A stretch of 61,935 bases of DNA from NCBI GenBank assembly GCA_021732845.1, contig JAKFUF010000140.1, positions 1-61,935 on the forward strand, written 5' to 3'. Below, in pieces: positions 45,573-54,779 of this stretch. Below the pieces are notes generated by a model. The model was not told where the DNA came from. It did not search any database and saw only the letters and a program-made list of their open reading frames with translations. The DNA is from Planctomycetaceae bacterium. GTDB taxonomy: Bacteria; Planctomycetota; Planctomycetia; Planctomycetales; Planctomycetaceae. Numbering within the stretch: position 1 is the stretch's first letter; every line of letters starts with the position of its first letter. The translations under genes and the position numbers were made by a program.

Positions 45573-45594
45573 ACCAATAGAAATGTCACATTTT
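45573..45594. repeat. Solitary IS end (22 bp)
   Basis: ACCAATAGAAATGTCACATTTT is an exact reverse complement of 21214-21235 at the ISNCY remnant. It stands alone in the 230-bp gap between queC and the TlpA-fusion gene, with no transposase sequence nearby. Confidence 0.6.
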
Positions 45595-45709
45595 GCCCTG
45601 CGTTTTGAATGTCGGGCGGGGGAAATGAATGTATTGCGGTCCGAGCATCGGCCTGGCAGTTGATCGGCCGCCAGCCGCTGATGGACTTCATTCACGCGCC
45701 CAACATCTT

Positions 45710-48484
45710 TCAATTCTTGAGCACCGCTTTCAGGGCTTCGCGCAGGCTTTCATCGAACTTCGCGCCGGCACCGACAAAGAGCCGGGCCACCTTGCCATCG
45801 CGTCCAATGATCACGGTTTGCGGAATGTCGCTGGCCCCGTAACGCTCGGCGACGCGGCCGTCTTTGTCGAGTGCGACAACGGTTTCGAGTTTCAATCGGC
45901 TGAGCGCCGCCTTGATCTTGTCCGGCGATTCTTCCAGGTTGATGGCAACCAGCTTGACACCCTGCTCGGCGAACTCATTGGCGACCTTGTCAACCTGTGG
46001 CATGGCCCGCAGACAGGGGCCGCACCAGGAGGCCCAGAAATCGAGGATCACGACTTTGTCCTGGTGGTCCGCAAGTCGAAACCTGCCCCCGTCGAGCAGA
46101 TCGAGTTCGACATCCGGAGCGGGTTTGCCCACCAGCACCGACTCCATCCCCTCGCTGCTGCCAGGTTCGGGATCAGGCAGTGGCTCGGCCGCGGCACGCA
46201 GCTTCCATTGGTGGAACGCGAGGGTGGCGGCCGCATCTTCGATGGCGGCACCGATCAGCAGGTGGTCGATCTGCCCGATGTCCGCTTGGCATGCGCCAAG
46301 GATGTCGCTTTGGCCGGAGAGTTTTGTTCCCGCGAACTCCCGGGCCATGAAGGTCAGGCGATGGCCGGTATGCGGCACGGCTTGAACACGAATGCCAGGC
46401 GGCAGCTTTGGGGCGGATGCCTCCTCAGGCCTGGCCACTGTCTTGGCCACGGTGGCTTTGGCGGCTTCATCGGGATGCAGCCACAGAATCCGGGAAACGC
46501 TGCCCCGCGAAATCTTTCGCGCTTCCAGCCGCATCTCGACTTTCAGTTCCGTGTCGTTCAGGGAGATCAAGCGTCCGCGGAGATAATCCCCGCCGAGCGA
46601 GCGGATCAGATGCTCCGGTGGGTTCTCTCGCTGCATGCGCGGCAAAGTGAGCAGGCGATCGAAGCGTGTCCGCTCGATCTTCACCGGCTGGGCATCGGTC
46701 CGCAGTTCGAGTGCCTTGATCGAGGCATGCGGCACTAAGCTCGCCTCGGTCACGCCTGACGTGAAATTCACACCCTGCTCGTCGATCGACTGGACGTGGC
46801 AGGGGATCGTGTCGCCGCTGCGGAGATGCAGCAGGCAGTCGCCAGGCGGCTTTGGCCGCTGATCGGGCGGCATCGTGTCAGCCGGAATTGTCAATAGGCC
46901 GCCCAGCACCTTGCGTGGCTGGGGAGGGCGGGGCGGTTCTTCAGTCCTGGCCATGGGGACCGGAACATGCCTGCGAAAACTCAGCCTGCCAGACGCATCG
47001 GCGGCCAGCGGGCTTGCAGTCGTGCCGCCAACGGGACGGAACACCAGGCATGAATCCTCGGTCAGCCGCGCCTCGTCCAAGGTGCCGTACAGGAACACAC
47101 CAGGCATTTCGAGACGGGGTTGGGCAGCGACATCGTCGAGGCTGGCCACTTCACCCACGGGGATGATGGCCTGCAGCTCCTTCAGCGGCAGCGTGAGCGG
47201 CTGCTTGATGGCGGCCGACTGCAACACCAGCGACTCCTGGCCGATCTGCCGCATCTCACCGCTGAGCCGCACACCGTTGATCATCAGAATCCGGACCGAA
47301 CTCTGGCGAGGCTCCGCCCCCTTGCCGAGAAACACATCCTGCAACACCTTCTCGTCGATGCGTTGCTCCCTGCCGTCCTTCGTGATCAGCAGTTGCCGGG
47401 TTGCCGCATCGAACGCGCGGATGTCTCCTGACGGGCTTTCGCCTTCACTGAGATGGACGGTGGCTTGTCCCTCAGAAATTGACTTGGGCGCGATTCCGCT
47501 CCAACGCTGGATGGCCAGATGCCGCAACATGAGCTTCCCATGGCGGTTGGTCAGCAGCAGCGCCGTGGGTGGGGCGGGCTCGGGCTGGGCATCGGCCATC
47601 ACTGCTGCAAACTGTCTCCTGCGGACGACAGGTTTCGGCGGGGTTGTGTCGGGGGGCACGGTGAGATCAGCCAGTTGCTGGCCCGTCGACGAGTAAACGA
47701 TCACGCGTCCCTGGCCTTCATCGAACAGCACCGACAAGGCCACCTCGCCCTCGCCCGGCGCATTTTTTTTCAGCAGGGCGAAGTCGGCCTGTGTGTCGGA
47801 TTCGCGCGTCACGACGAGCTGGTCTTCCCAGGTCTCCAGATGAAACCCAAGCCGTCCGGGAACATCGTGGCTCAATCCAAACGAGAAGTCGAAATTGGGT
47901 GTTTCACTCCAGGCCAGTTCAATCTCATAGCGCACCATCGCCGGGGGACGGTCAGTGCGCCCAAGCGTCGCACCGAGAACGTCGGAAGTGAGCTGCCCCC
48001 CCTCATCGCGCCAGGCATTTTCACCGCCCGCCGAAACCCAGCCCTGAAGCCCATGGGGGCCTGAGTAGATCAATTCACCGCCCCCGATGCGGTAGAACCG
48101 CCGCAAAGCGGCGCGTTCGACCGTGATCTTGCCCAGCGCGGCCGCCTCCAGAACCGCTTCGCGCTCGTCCAGCGAGACCAACTGGCCTGTCACCAGGTCG
48201 CCGCCGGACAACTCGAAACAGAAAGGTCCCTTCGCCGGAGACTGGTCGGCGGGCCGCGGATACTGCACGGAATGCACTTCGGCCAGCGGAAACCGCAGCG
48301 GCCGCGCAAAACCATCTCCCTGCCAGACCAGCTCCGCGGGGTTCTCGGAAGCCACGAGCTGACCGGAGGCGTACCCGCCGTTCCGCAGGCGGAGCACCGG
48401 GCGCATCGGTGTTTCGGCAGCCACGGCAGGAACCGCCAGCCAGCATGCCGTGCAGATCAACAACCACATTCGGAAAGGGTGCAT
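45710..48484 (-). CDS. Exported protein with repeated beta domains and C-terminal TlpA-like thioredoxin
   Basis: A 924-residue protein with a signal peptide. Three or more short beta-barrel-like modules repeat a pattern of LRxGGxxxGxLV...LxLPLxxVxxI (N-terminal about 28-75, about 390-440 and about 560-665). A laminin-G/concanavalin-like segment occupies about 150-320. The last 150 residues are a TlpA/AhpC-TSA domain: VGKPAPDVELDLLDGGRF, FWASWCGPCLRAM (CxxC about 822), and SDIPQTVIIGRDGKV. Extracytoplasmic thiol oxidoreductase activity is expected. It closes a nine-gene operon. Confidence 0.82.
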   Translation of the reverse strand: MHPFRMWLLICTACWLAVPAVAAETPMRPVLRLRNGGYASGQLVASENPAELVWQGDGFARPLRFPLAEVHSVQYPRPADQSPAKGPFCFELSGGDLVTGQLVSLDEREAVLEAAALGKITVERAALRRFYRIGGGELIYSGPHGLQGWVSAGGENAWRDEGGQLTSDVLGATLGRTDRPPAMVRYEIELAWSETPNFDFSFGLSHDVPGRLGFHLETWEDQLVVTRESDTQADFALLKKNAPGEGEVALSVLFDEGQGRVIVYSSTGQQLADLTVPPDTTPPKPVVRRRQFAAVMADAQPEPAPPTALLLTNRHGKLMLRHLAIQRWSGIAPKSISEGQATVHLSEGESPSGDIRAFDAATRQLLITKDGREQRIDEKVLQDVFLGKGAEPRQSSVRILMINGVRLSGEMRQIGQESLVLQSAAIKQPLTLPLKELQAIIPVGEVASLDDVAAQPRLEMPGVFLYGTLDEARLTEDSCLVFRPVGGTTASPLAADASGRLSFRRHVPVPMARTEEPPRPPQPRKVLGGLLTIPADTMPPDQRPKPPGDCLLHLRSGDTIPCHVQSIDEQGVNFTSGVTEASLVPHASIKALELRTDAQPVKIERTRFDRLLTLPRMQRENPPEHLIRSLGGDYLRGRLISLNDTELKVEMRLEARKISRGSVSRILWLHPDEAAKATVAKTVARPEEASAPKLPPGIRVQAVPHTGHRLTFMAREFAGTKLSGQSDILGACQADIGQIDHLLIGAAIEDAAATLAFHQWKLRAAAEPLPDPEPGSSEGMESVLVGKPAPDVELDLLDGGRFRLADHQDKVVILDFWASWCGPCLRAMPQVDKVANEFAEQGVKLVAINLEESPDKIKAALSRLKLETVVALDKDGRVAERYGASDIPQTVIIGRDGKVARLFVGAGAKFDESLREALKAVLKN

Positions 48485-48496
48485 GCCAACCTCTGG

Positions 48497-49525
48497 CTAA
48501 CGCTCGTAAATTGGCAGGAAACGATAATTCAGCGCCAGGGCCAGCAGGTTCAGTGAGGTGCCCACGGCAGGTCCGAACTGCGATGAAAAGCTTCCGTCGG
48601 CCGCCTGCGCGGCCTTCAACTGTTTCACCAGCAGTTTGTTCCACTTCTCCCAGGCTTGCACATCGCCCTGGAACAGGGCCTGCGACTGGTAGTACCGGCT
48701 GTATTCAAGATAGTGCGAATTCTGTGATTCCAGATTCTGTGTCAGGTGGTTGAGCGTGGCCTTGTACTGCGGCAGATCTTTGCGCCGCGCGACCGCGTAG
48801 ACGAGCGTGCCAATGGAAATCCGGGGAACGGATTCGTCGAAGCCGCCCAGGCCGCCGGAGTAAGCCACCTGGCCGGCCGAGGAGGTCATCTTGGTGTAGT
48901 AGTTGATCGCCTTGTCGATCGATTCGTCAGGGACTTCAATGCCGGCATTGCGCGCGGCCAACAATCCCATCAGCACCGCACCACTCACCGAGGTGTCGGC
49001 GTCCGTGGAATCGGGCGTGTAGCGCCAGGCTCCGGATGGATTTTTCTTTTGCGAAGTCACCGCGGCGCGGACCGCCAGTTCGAGGGCCTGGCCAATCGAA
49101 CGGACCTTGGTGCCGCCGGCGGGATGCAGACCGCGGTCGTCCACCGCGCCATACGCCTCCGCCAGGGCGAGCATGGCGAACCCATGGTGGTACATGCTGT
49201 TGCCCATGACACCCGTGTCGGCGCTCTGCTGGGCGATGATGCTCCGCAGCGCCTTGCGAATCTGGTTCGCGTAGAGGCCGAAATTCGGATCCTCACCGGA
49301 GGCGAGCAGCACCATCAGGGCCATGCCGGTGACACCAGGCCCGCTTTGTCCGCCCGGCCACGAGCCATCTTCGCTCTGGGTGGCCACGAGGTGCGCCAAG
49401 CCACGGTCGTAGATTTCCCGCACGTCGCGGGGGATGGCCTCGCTGACACGGACCGAGGTGACCTGGGCCTGCACCCGGCCCGCCAAGGACACAAAGACCA
49501 GCAACAAGATGAGCGTGTGCTTCAT
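48497..49525 (-). CDS. Secreted terpenoid-cyclase-fold (squalene/prenyltransferase repeat) protein
   Basis: A 342-residue protein with a Sec signal (MKHTLILLLVFVSLAGRVQA) and repeated alpha/alpha-toroid units: GLAHLVATQSEDGSWPGGQ, GMALMVLLASGED, HHGFAMLALAEAYG, SGAVLMGLLAARNAGI, QAADGSFSSQFGP. This is the squalene-cyclase/prenyltransferase beta fold, but exported and without a recognisable DXDD catalytic motif, so a binding or complement-like role is as likely as catalysis. Overlaps its upstream neighbour by 4 nt. Confidence 0.82.
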   Translation of the reverse strand: MKHTLILLLVFVSLAGRVQAQVTSVRVSEAIPRDVREIYDRGLAHLVATQSEDGSWPGGQSGPGVTGMALMVLLASGEDPNFGLYANQIRKALRSIIAQQSADTGVMGNSMYHHGFAMLALAEAYGAVDDRGLHPAGGTKVRSIGQALELAVRAAVTSQKKNPSGAWRYTPDSTDADTSVSGAVLMGLLAARNAGIEVPDESIDKAINYYTKMTSSAGQVAYSGGLGGFDESVPRISIGTLVYAVARRKDLPQYKATLNHLTQNLESQNSHYLEYSRYYQSQALFQGDVQAWEKWNKLLVKQLKAAQAADGSFSSQFGPAVGTSLNLLALALNYRFLPIYER

Positions 49526-50475
49526 GGTTGCTCCGTTTGCGCCGGCGCGGGAAGTTCCGCCGCATCAAGCAGGCCGCTATCGACCAGGGATTTGACGACG
49601 GCAGAGTATTGGTTGAGATGCACGCTCAGGGCCTGCCACTGCCGGGGGTTGAACTGGGACTGGAGCTTCCCGGTGGGGATCCGAGCCAGGCGGCCCAGAA
49701 TCACGTAGGACTCATATTGTCCCGTGTGCCGGGGCGGAGGCATCTCCAGCAGCAGTGAAGTGATCGAGTCCCGCTGCGGTTCGGTCAGGAAAACAACCTC
49801 TTCAAGATTAAGCAGACTCACGGCGATACCGGCCTCGTAGCGAAATCGGCGGCGTTCGGCGGCCATCACTTCGTACTTCGCCTGTTGCTCGGTTGTCAGA
49901 GTGCGCGACAGGACTTTGCTCAACAGGGAGTCCGGCCCGTCGGTCAGTCCCCGGTTGAACCGCTGGCGCAGCGGCTGCAACTCCTGCTGCAACCGGTTGT
50001 AGACCTCCATGGCGTTCGGCCCCTCCAAGATTCCATTTTTCGCCACCAGTTTAAACTTGACCCGCACCGGTATCGCTTCCGAGAGCAGCCGCTGCACATC
50101 GCCTTTCGCCGCCAGTTGCAGCTTCTTCGTCTGCTCGTCGCTCAGTTGGCAAACTCGGGTGATCTCGGCGATTTGCAGTTCAGTGCGGGCCAGAACCTGC
50201 TGCTCGGCTTTGGCTCCGTTGCCATCCAGTTGGAACAGCATTTCGTCGAAGTTGCCCACGCCGATCCGCATGATGTCCTGGTTCTGTTGGCCGGGAATGA
50301 GCGGCCCATCGACCACGATGTCGTCCTCGCCCAGGGCGAATTGCGCCATGCAGGTCAGCAACACGCTGGCCACCAACGTGAGGACAGTGGCAGCCACGGA
50401 AATGGCATCCGGCCGGAGAACCCGGCATGTCCCCAACAACGGCGTGCCGACAATCGTTTTGTCAGGGGTTCGCAT
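49522..50475 (-). CDS. Exported LTxxQ-type protein 1
   Basis: A 317-residue protein with an N-terminal hydrophobic signal or anchor (VAATVLTLVASVLLTCMAQFALG) after a positively charged start. Motifs CQLSDEQ, LSRTLTTEQQAKY, FLTEPQRDSI and FNPRQW form a series of LTxxQ-like helices. The same series appears in the next gene upstream, so the two are distant paralogues. The start ATG overlaps that gene by 14 nt; earlier in-frame codons run antisense-like. Function unknown; the operon suggests an envelope role. Confidence 0.75.
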   Translation of the reverse strand: MRTPDKTIVGTPLLGTCRVLRPDAISVAATVLTLVASVLLTCMAQFALGEDDIVVDGPLIPGQQNQDIMRIGVGNFDEMLFQLDGNGAKAEQQVLARTELQIAEITRVCQLSDEQTKKLQLAAKGDVQRLLSEAIPVRVKFKLVAKNGILEGPNAMEVYNRLQQELQPLRQRFNRGLTDGPDSLLSKVLSRTLTTEQQAKYEVMAAERRRFRYEAGIAVSLLNLEEVVFLTEPQRDSITSLLLEMPPPRHTGQYESYVILGRLARIPTGKLQSQFNPRQWQALSVHLNQYSAVVKSLVDSGLLDAAELPAPAQTEQP

Positions 50476-51424
50476 TCGCGTCTTCCTTGGCAGGCTCGGC
50501 AGCCGCGCCGGTGGCTCCGGCTGGCGTCTCCGCTGGTTCCTCCTTGCCATCCCACCAGTCCTCTTCGGCTGGTGTGCGCTCCCTGCCACTACTGAGGGAG
50601 TTCGGATTGATTTTTCTCGACCTGTCCCAAACAGCAATCTGCTGCTCATTGAGATGGGGGACCAAGCGCGAATTGGGGATCATCGGGAAGTACACTCCGC
50701 CGTATCTGGAGACCCCCTGCCAGCTTTCCCAGGCATCGTCCCAGTTCTTCATCAACGACTCGGTAATCTGGGCACGCTGCTCGGCTGACAAATACAACAA
50801 TGAGTCCAGCCGCGCCACGGTGCTCTGGATCACAACCTTCTTGATGTTGGCGGCCCGGCGGATGGCTGCCTGCCGGTATTGCGTCATCTGGTCTGGCGTG
50901 AGAGTTTTCTCCAGGGTTTTCAAAAGATCCTTGCGGATGAAGCTTCCCTGGTCGGTGCCAGACTCTTGCCGCTGACCGCGCACGAAGTTCTTGGCGGCTT
51001 CCTTGGCACTCGCCATGCCGGCCGCCTTGAGCAGTGGCCGCTGCTCGCGGGTCAAATTGCAATTCTGCCGAATGAACTCCAGCTCCTGCCACATCTTGGG
51101 ATGCATGTACCGCTCGTACTGTTGAGCCATGGCCTCCTCCTGCTCCGCCGCCGCCATGGCGTTGGCCCGCTCCTTGGCGGGAAGCTTCGCCTGGCCGGCT
51201 GCCTTTTGAACCGGCACTGCGGGCCGCACAACCGCGGCCTTTTCCTCCGCGGCGCGCGGCTTCTCCTCTGCGGCGGGTCGCTTCTCCTCTGCTGCCTGCG
51301 GCTTCCCTTCTGCCGCTGGTGCCTTCTCCGCGGCAGCCGGTGGCTTTTCGTCCCCGGCCGGAAGTAATCCAGCGGGGATGAGTGCGAAGAGTATCGCGAT
51401 CATGCGAATGGGGAGTGGCTTCAT
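50462..51424 (-). CDS. Exported LTxxQ-type protein 2 with Ala/Glu/Lys/Pro repeats
   Basis: A 320-residue protein with a signal peptide (MIAILFALIPAGLLPAG), then about 40 residues of AAEEKP-like repeats, probably an extended spacer. The domain has CNLTREQ, LEKTLTPDQMTQY, YLSAEQRAQI and LNEQQIAVW, parallel to the paralogue downstream. The acidic tail is low-complexity. Its start overlaps the 1087-residue gene by ATGA. No enzyme family recognised. Confidence 0.75.
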   Translation of the reverse strand: MKPLPIRMIAILFALIPAGLLPAGDEKPPAAAEKAPAAEGKPQAAEEKRPAAEEKPRAAEEKAAVVRPAVPVQKAAGQAKLPAKERANAMAAAEQEEAMAQQYERYMHPKMWQELEFIRQNCNLTREQRPLLKAAGMASAKEAAKNFVRGQRQESGTDQGSFIRKDLLKTLEKTLTPDQMTQYRQAAIRRAANIKKVVIQSTVARLDSLLYLSAEQRAQITESLMKNWDDAWESWQGVSRYGGVYFPMIPNSRLVPHLNEQQIAVWDRSRKINPNSLSSGRERTPAEEDWWDGKEEPAETPAGATGAAAEPAKEDANANP

Positions 51425-54400
51425 TCCTTCGCCCCCTTTTCGATGCGGTTGAAGTACTTGTCCAGGCCCGCTCGGAATTCTTCGGGCAAACCTGCCCCAG
51501 AGGCGCCGGTGGCCTGGCCGACGTCGTGCTCCTCGCGGACTTCCTTTTCATTCACGCCCGCTCCAAAAAGAGCCAAAGCCGCGTCGAGCGTCGTGCCGCC
51601 GCCGCCCCCACCAGGCGAGGCTCCCCCAGTTCCGCCACCGCGAGGATTGATTTTCTTGGATTTGAGCAGCAGTTCGATCGCCTCGGTTTCCGCACCGATG
51701 GCCTCGGGGCCGGTCTCGGGGCGCGCCAGAATCCCGGTGGCTTCCTCCATGACTTCACCCACAGCCTGGAGCAACGCGATCTCGTACGAAAACTGCTGGC
51801 TGCCTTCCGGCAGTTCCTGAATGCGCACATTCAGTTTCTTGACACGTTCGGCGAGGGCGTCCTGCGTTTCGCTGGCCGAGCCGGCCTGGCGGGCATACTC
51901 CTCTTTAACCAATCCGCTGCGGGCCTGCTGCACGACGCGGGTTTCTTCACGAAGATTGATTTCGGCTTCCAGGATGTGCATGGCTTCCAGCACGATGGAC
52001 GGTGGCAGGCTGGCCTTCGACTTTCCGCCGGGACATTTGCCGTTGCACGCCGGATCGAGCAGGTTGTCGGCCCAGCGGTCGAAGGTGTCCGACCAGAACT
52101 CACACTGGGCCATCGAGAGTCCCGCCTCTTTGACGACATCGTCCCCCAACTGGCGCAGGCTGCCGACCGCGTCCTCCTTGCGCATCTCATCGAGCACGAC
52201 CTTGAACCGCTGGTAGCGGCGGCGCTCGAAGTAGGCTTCCATGTCGTCCATGATGCTGGAGACATCCTGGCTGGCCTTCGACTCCTGGGTCGAAAGCAGG
52301 GCGAGTATTTGTTTTGCATCGCCCCTATTGCTGGCGGTCTGCCCGAAGGCCCCGTCAACATGGTCCGTGATCTTGCCCGCGATCGTGTATTGCTTGCGCG
52401 AGGCGGCTTTCAGCCGCTTCACCAGCGTGCTGCCCTCCAGATTCGCGAGCAATTGATCGAGTTCATCCGCGATTTTCTCAAACTCCGCCAGCAGATCCTC
52501 CTGCGCTTTAACGGCCTCTTCAAGCTTTTGCGCCGCCGGAGCTGGTCCAGCAGGTTTGTTCGAGGGACTGGCGACAGTGGTGGTGGGCAAGCCCAGCCGT
52601 GGACTCGATGGCTTTTTCTTGTCCGCTTCACCTTCCTGCGCATCCTTGGGGGCCGGTTGTTGCGACGATTCGCGGTCCACCAGTGTGGGCACCGGCGGCT
52701 TGGGGGGAGCGGGATCGGCGGGCTTGCTGTTGCCTGGGCCTCCGGCGGTCGATTTGACCTGCCCCACCTGCGGGCCTGACTTCTGGTTGGCTGGAGTTAT
52801 TCCAGCCGCGCGAGCCGACTCTTTGAGGAGGTCGGCGACATTCGGCATGCGGTGATCGGAAATGTCTTTCAGGATTTGCAGCATCTCGGCCCACTTCTCC
52901 AGGTGGCCCACGCCAAACTCCGGATTGCGCAGGGCCTGCCGGATCAGCTCTTCTCCGGCCGCGGTCAGCCCAGACAACCGCCGGCCGTTGGCGCGCTCGG
53001 CGGCAGACTGCGCTTCAACCTGCCGCCGGTTGTCGGGCTGGTCGAGTTCCTCGGCCGAGAGCAATCGCAGCCGTTGATTTGTGTTGTGCAACTGCAGTTC
53101 GGTGTCGCGGACCTCCAGCGACTGGCGATGCCACTTGCTGAGTTGCTCGGTCACCCAAATCGCATGCTGCTCAGCGCTGAGCACATGCAGCGTGTAGCTC
53201 GGCGAATAAACCCGTTCCCGGCCCGGCAAATAGTCCTCCGCATACAACCGGACGGAAAGCGACTGTGGCTCAATCTTCAATTGTGTGGAACAGAATGTTC
53301 CCGTCAGGGCCAGCGCCTCCTGTTCGCTCCCCCCCGTCGCCAGCAACCGCTCGCCGAGGATCTTCTTGCTGGGGCCAGACTCGTCCATGCCGCGCCACTC
53401 GATTCCGACCTGCTTCACGCCGAAATCATCGAGCGCCTGCACCTGGAATGTCAGCACTTCGCTGTCCAGCACGACGCGCTGTCGAGGGAGCCCTTCCGCA
53501 GCCAAGCTGGGGGCTTCGTCGTCGCGGGCGTTGATGGAAACGGTGAACGGTGCCTGGCCACTGAGTCCGAACTCGTCCTGCCACTGGAAGACGAGTTTGC
53601 GCGAACTCACGACAGACAAGGGGCTGCTGGTCACCTCGGAGCCACGGACCGCGGCCGGCTGGCGATCCACGGTTGCTTCCGTCAGGCCGCGGTTCGCCGT
53701 GGCCTTGAACGTTGCCACACTGCCCTTCACCAGCGACACGGTCCCGCCGCGCGCATCCTTGTGCAGGGTCTTGTTCCGCTGCAGATAATCGGGCAGTCGC
53801 ACGTCCGCGGACACCGAAGACAATTCTGGACGCAGCGTCGGCTCGAGGCGGACATTCTCCAGCACATCGCCAATTTTCAATCTGGCGTTCGCTGGCACAA
53901 TCTGTGGAGGCAGGGGAAAGGCATAGCCTCCGTCCTTCAGCGGCGATGTCAGCGGAGACGCGGCATTGTCCACCTGCAGCTTCCCTTGCTCCGGCTGCCA
54001 CCGCGAATCGGCTTGCAGGCGCACCGGAATGGTGACCGCCTCGCCGTGCGGCACGATGAGCCGCTCGGGGAGTTTTTCAATCGAGGCGAATGTATAGCGC
54101 GGGACATTCCGCCAAGGCGAAACGAAACGAGACCAGGCATTGGCCGCCGCCGCCGGATAGACCGCCAGAAGCGCGATCGCGGCGGCCGCGGGAACTGCCG
54201 CGGCCCACATCGACAGCCGATGCCGCGGGGTGGGAACAGCATCCTGAAAGTCCCGCTGGCGGGCCTCCGCGGCGACCTGGGCGATGGCGGCCTGGCACAG
54301 CGCCAACGAGCGGTGCTGCTCGGAATCACTCCGCACCAATTCGATGATGCCCAGCATCTGATCGCCCAAACTGGGGTGCTTGCGGCTCAGCAGCCGGGCC

Positions 54401-54684
54401 AGTTGGTCCAGTGACCGTTGCCGCCAGATCCATTTGTGAAGATAGACCGGGACGAGCGCGCAGCAGACAAGTGCTGTCAGAAAGATGCCCCACCGCATCG
54501 CGGCCGGGGTGTCGATCATGCGATCCAGGATGTAGACCGCCAGGTAACCGACGACCACTCCGCAGACTGCGCCACCAGCCGCTTCCAGGGACTTAATGGT
54601 CCAGACCCGCCGGCGAAACTCGCGCAACTGAGTTTCCAGTGATCCAGGCAACTGCAACCGGGGTGATGGTTCCGAGGCGCGCAT
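51421..54684 (-). CDS. DUF4175-like large membrane protein (1087 aa)
   Basis: A 1087-residue protein. Two membrane helices occur at about 35-90 and another near 160-185 (VPAAAAIALLAVYPAAAANAW). This is followed by a large extracytoplasmic part with Ig-like beta segments (YTFASIEKLPERLIVPHGEAV) and then long helical, Gln/Glu-rich regions with a Pro-rich linker. The layout matches DUF4175-type proteins of MoxR/DUF58/BatA operons; the assignment is tentative. It is followed by two exported helical proteins. Confidence 0.72.
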   Translation of the reverse strand: MRASEPSPRLQLPGSLETQLREFRRRVWTIKSLEAAGGAVCGVVVGYLAVYILDRMIDTPAAMRWGIFLTALVCCALVPVYLHKWIWRQRSLDQLARLLSRKHPSLGDQMLGIIELVRSDSEQHRSLALCQAAIAQVAAEARQRDFQDAVPTPRHRLSMWAAAVPAAAAIALLAVYPAAAANAWSRFVSPWRNVPRYTFASIEKLPERLIVPHGEAVTIPVRLQADSRWQPEQGKLQVDNAASPLTSPLKDGGYAFPLPPQIVPANARLKIGDVLENVRLEPTLRPELSSVSADVRLPDYLQRNKTLHKDARGGTVSLVKGSVATFKATANRGLTEATVDRQPAAVRGSEVTSSPLSVVSSRKLVFQWQDEFGLSGQAPFTVSINARDDEAPSLAAEGLPRQRVVLDSEVLTFQVQALDDFGVKQVGIEWRGMDESGPSKKILGERLLATGGSEQEALALTGTFCSTQLKIEPQSLSVRLYAEDYLPGRERVYSPSYTLHVLSAEQHAIWVTEQLSKWHRQSLEVRDTELQLHNTNQRLRLLSAEELDQPDNRRQVEAQSAAERANGRRLSGLTAAGEELIRQALRNPEFGVGHLEKWAEMLQILKDISDHRMPNVADLLKESARAAGITPANQKSGPQVGQVKSTAGGPGNSKPADPAPPKPPVPTLVDRESSQQPAPKDAQEGEADKKKPSSPRLGLPTTTVASPSNKPAGPAPAAQKLEEAVKAQEDLLAEFEKIADELDQLLANLEGSTLVKRLKAASRKQYTIAGKITDHVDGAFGQTASNRGDAKQILALLSTQESKASQDVSSIMDDMEAYFERRRYQRFKVVLDEMRKEDAVGSLRQLGDDVVKEAGLSMAQCEFWSDTFDRWADNLLDPACNGKCPGGKSKASLPPSIVLEAMHILEAEINLREETRVVQQARSGLVKEEYARQAGSASETQDALAERVKKLNVRIQELPEGSQQFSYEIALLQAVGEVMEEATGILARPETGPEAIGAETEAIELLLKSKKINPRGGGTGGASPGGGGGGTTLDAALALFGAGVNEKEVREEHDVGQATGASGAGLPEEFRAGLDKYFNRIEKGAKE

Positions 54685-54779
54685 GGCATTGGCTCCAGCT
54701 CAGAAACCCCGTAGCACGACCGTTTCAGGACGTGACCGTCGGGCTGAGTCGCCCGCCCTACAGGTTTTGATTCGAATTC

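Noticed and set aside
52852-54414. 520-codon plus-strand frame opposite the DUF4175-like gene
   Set aside because: Shadow frame; His/Arg/Gln-rich with no domain.
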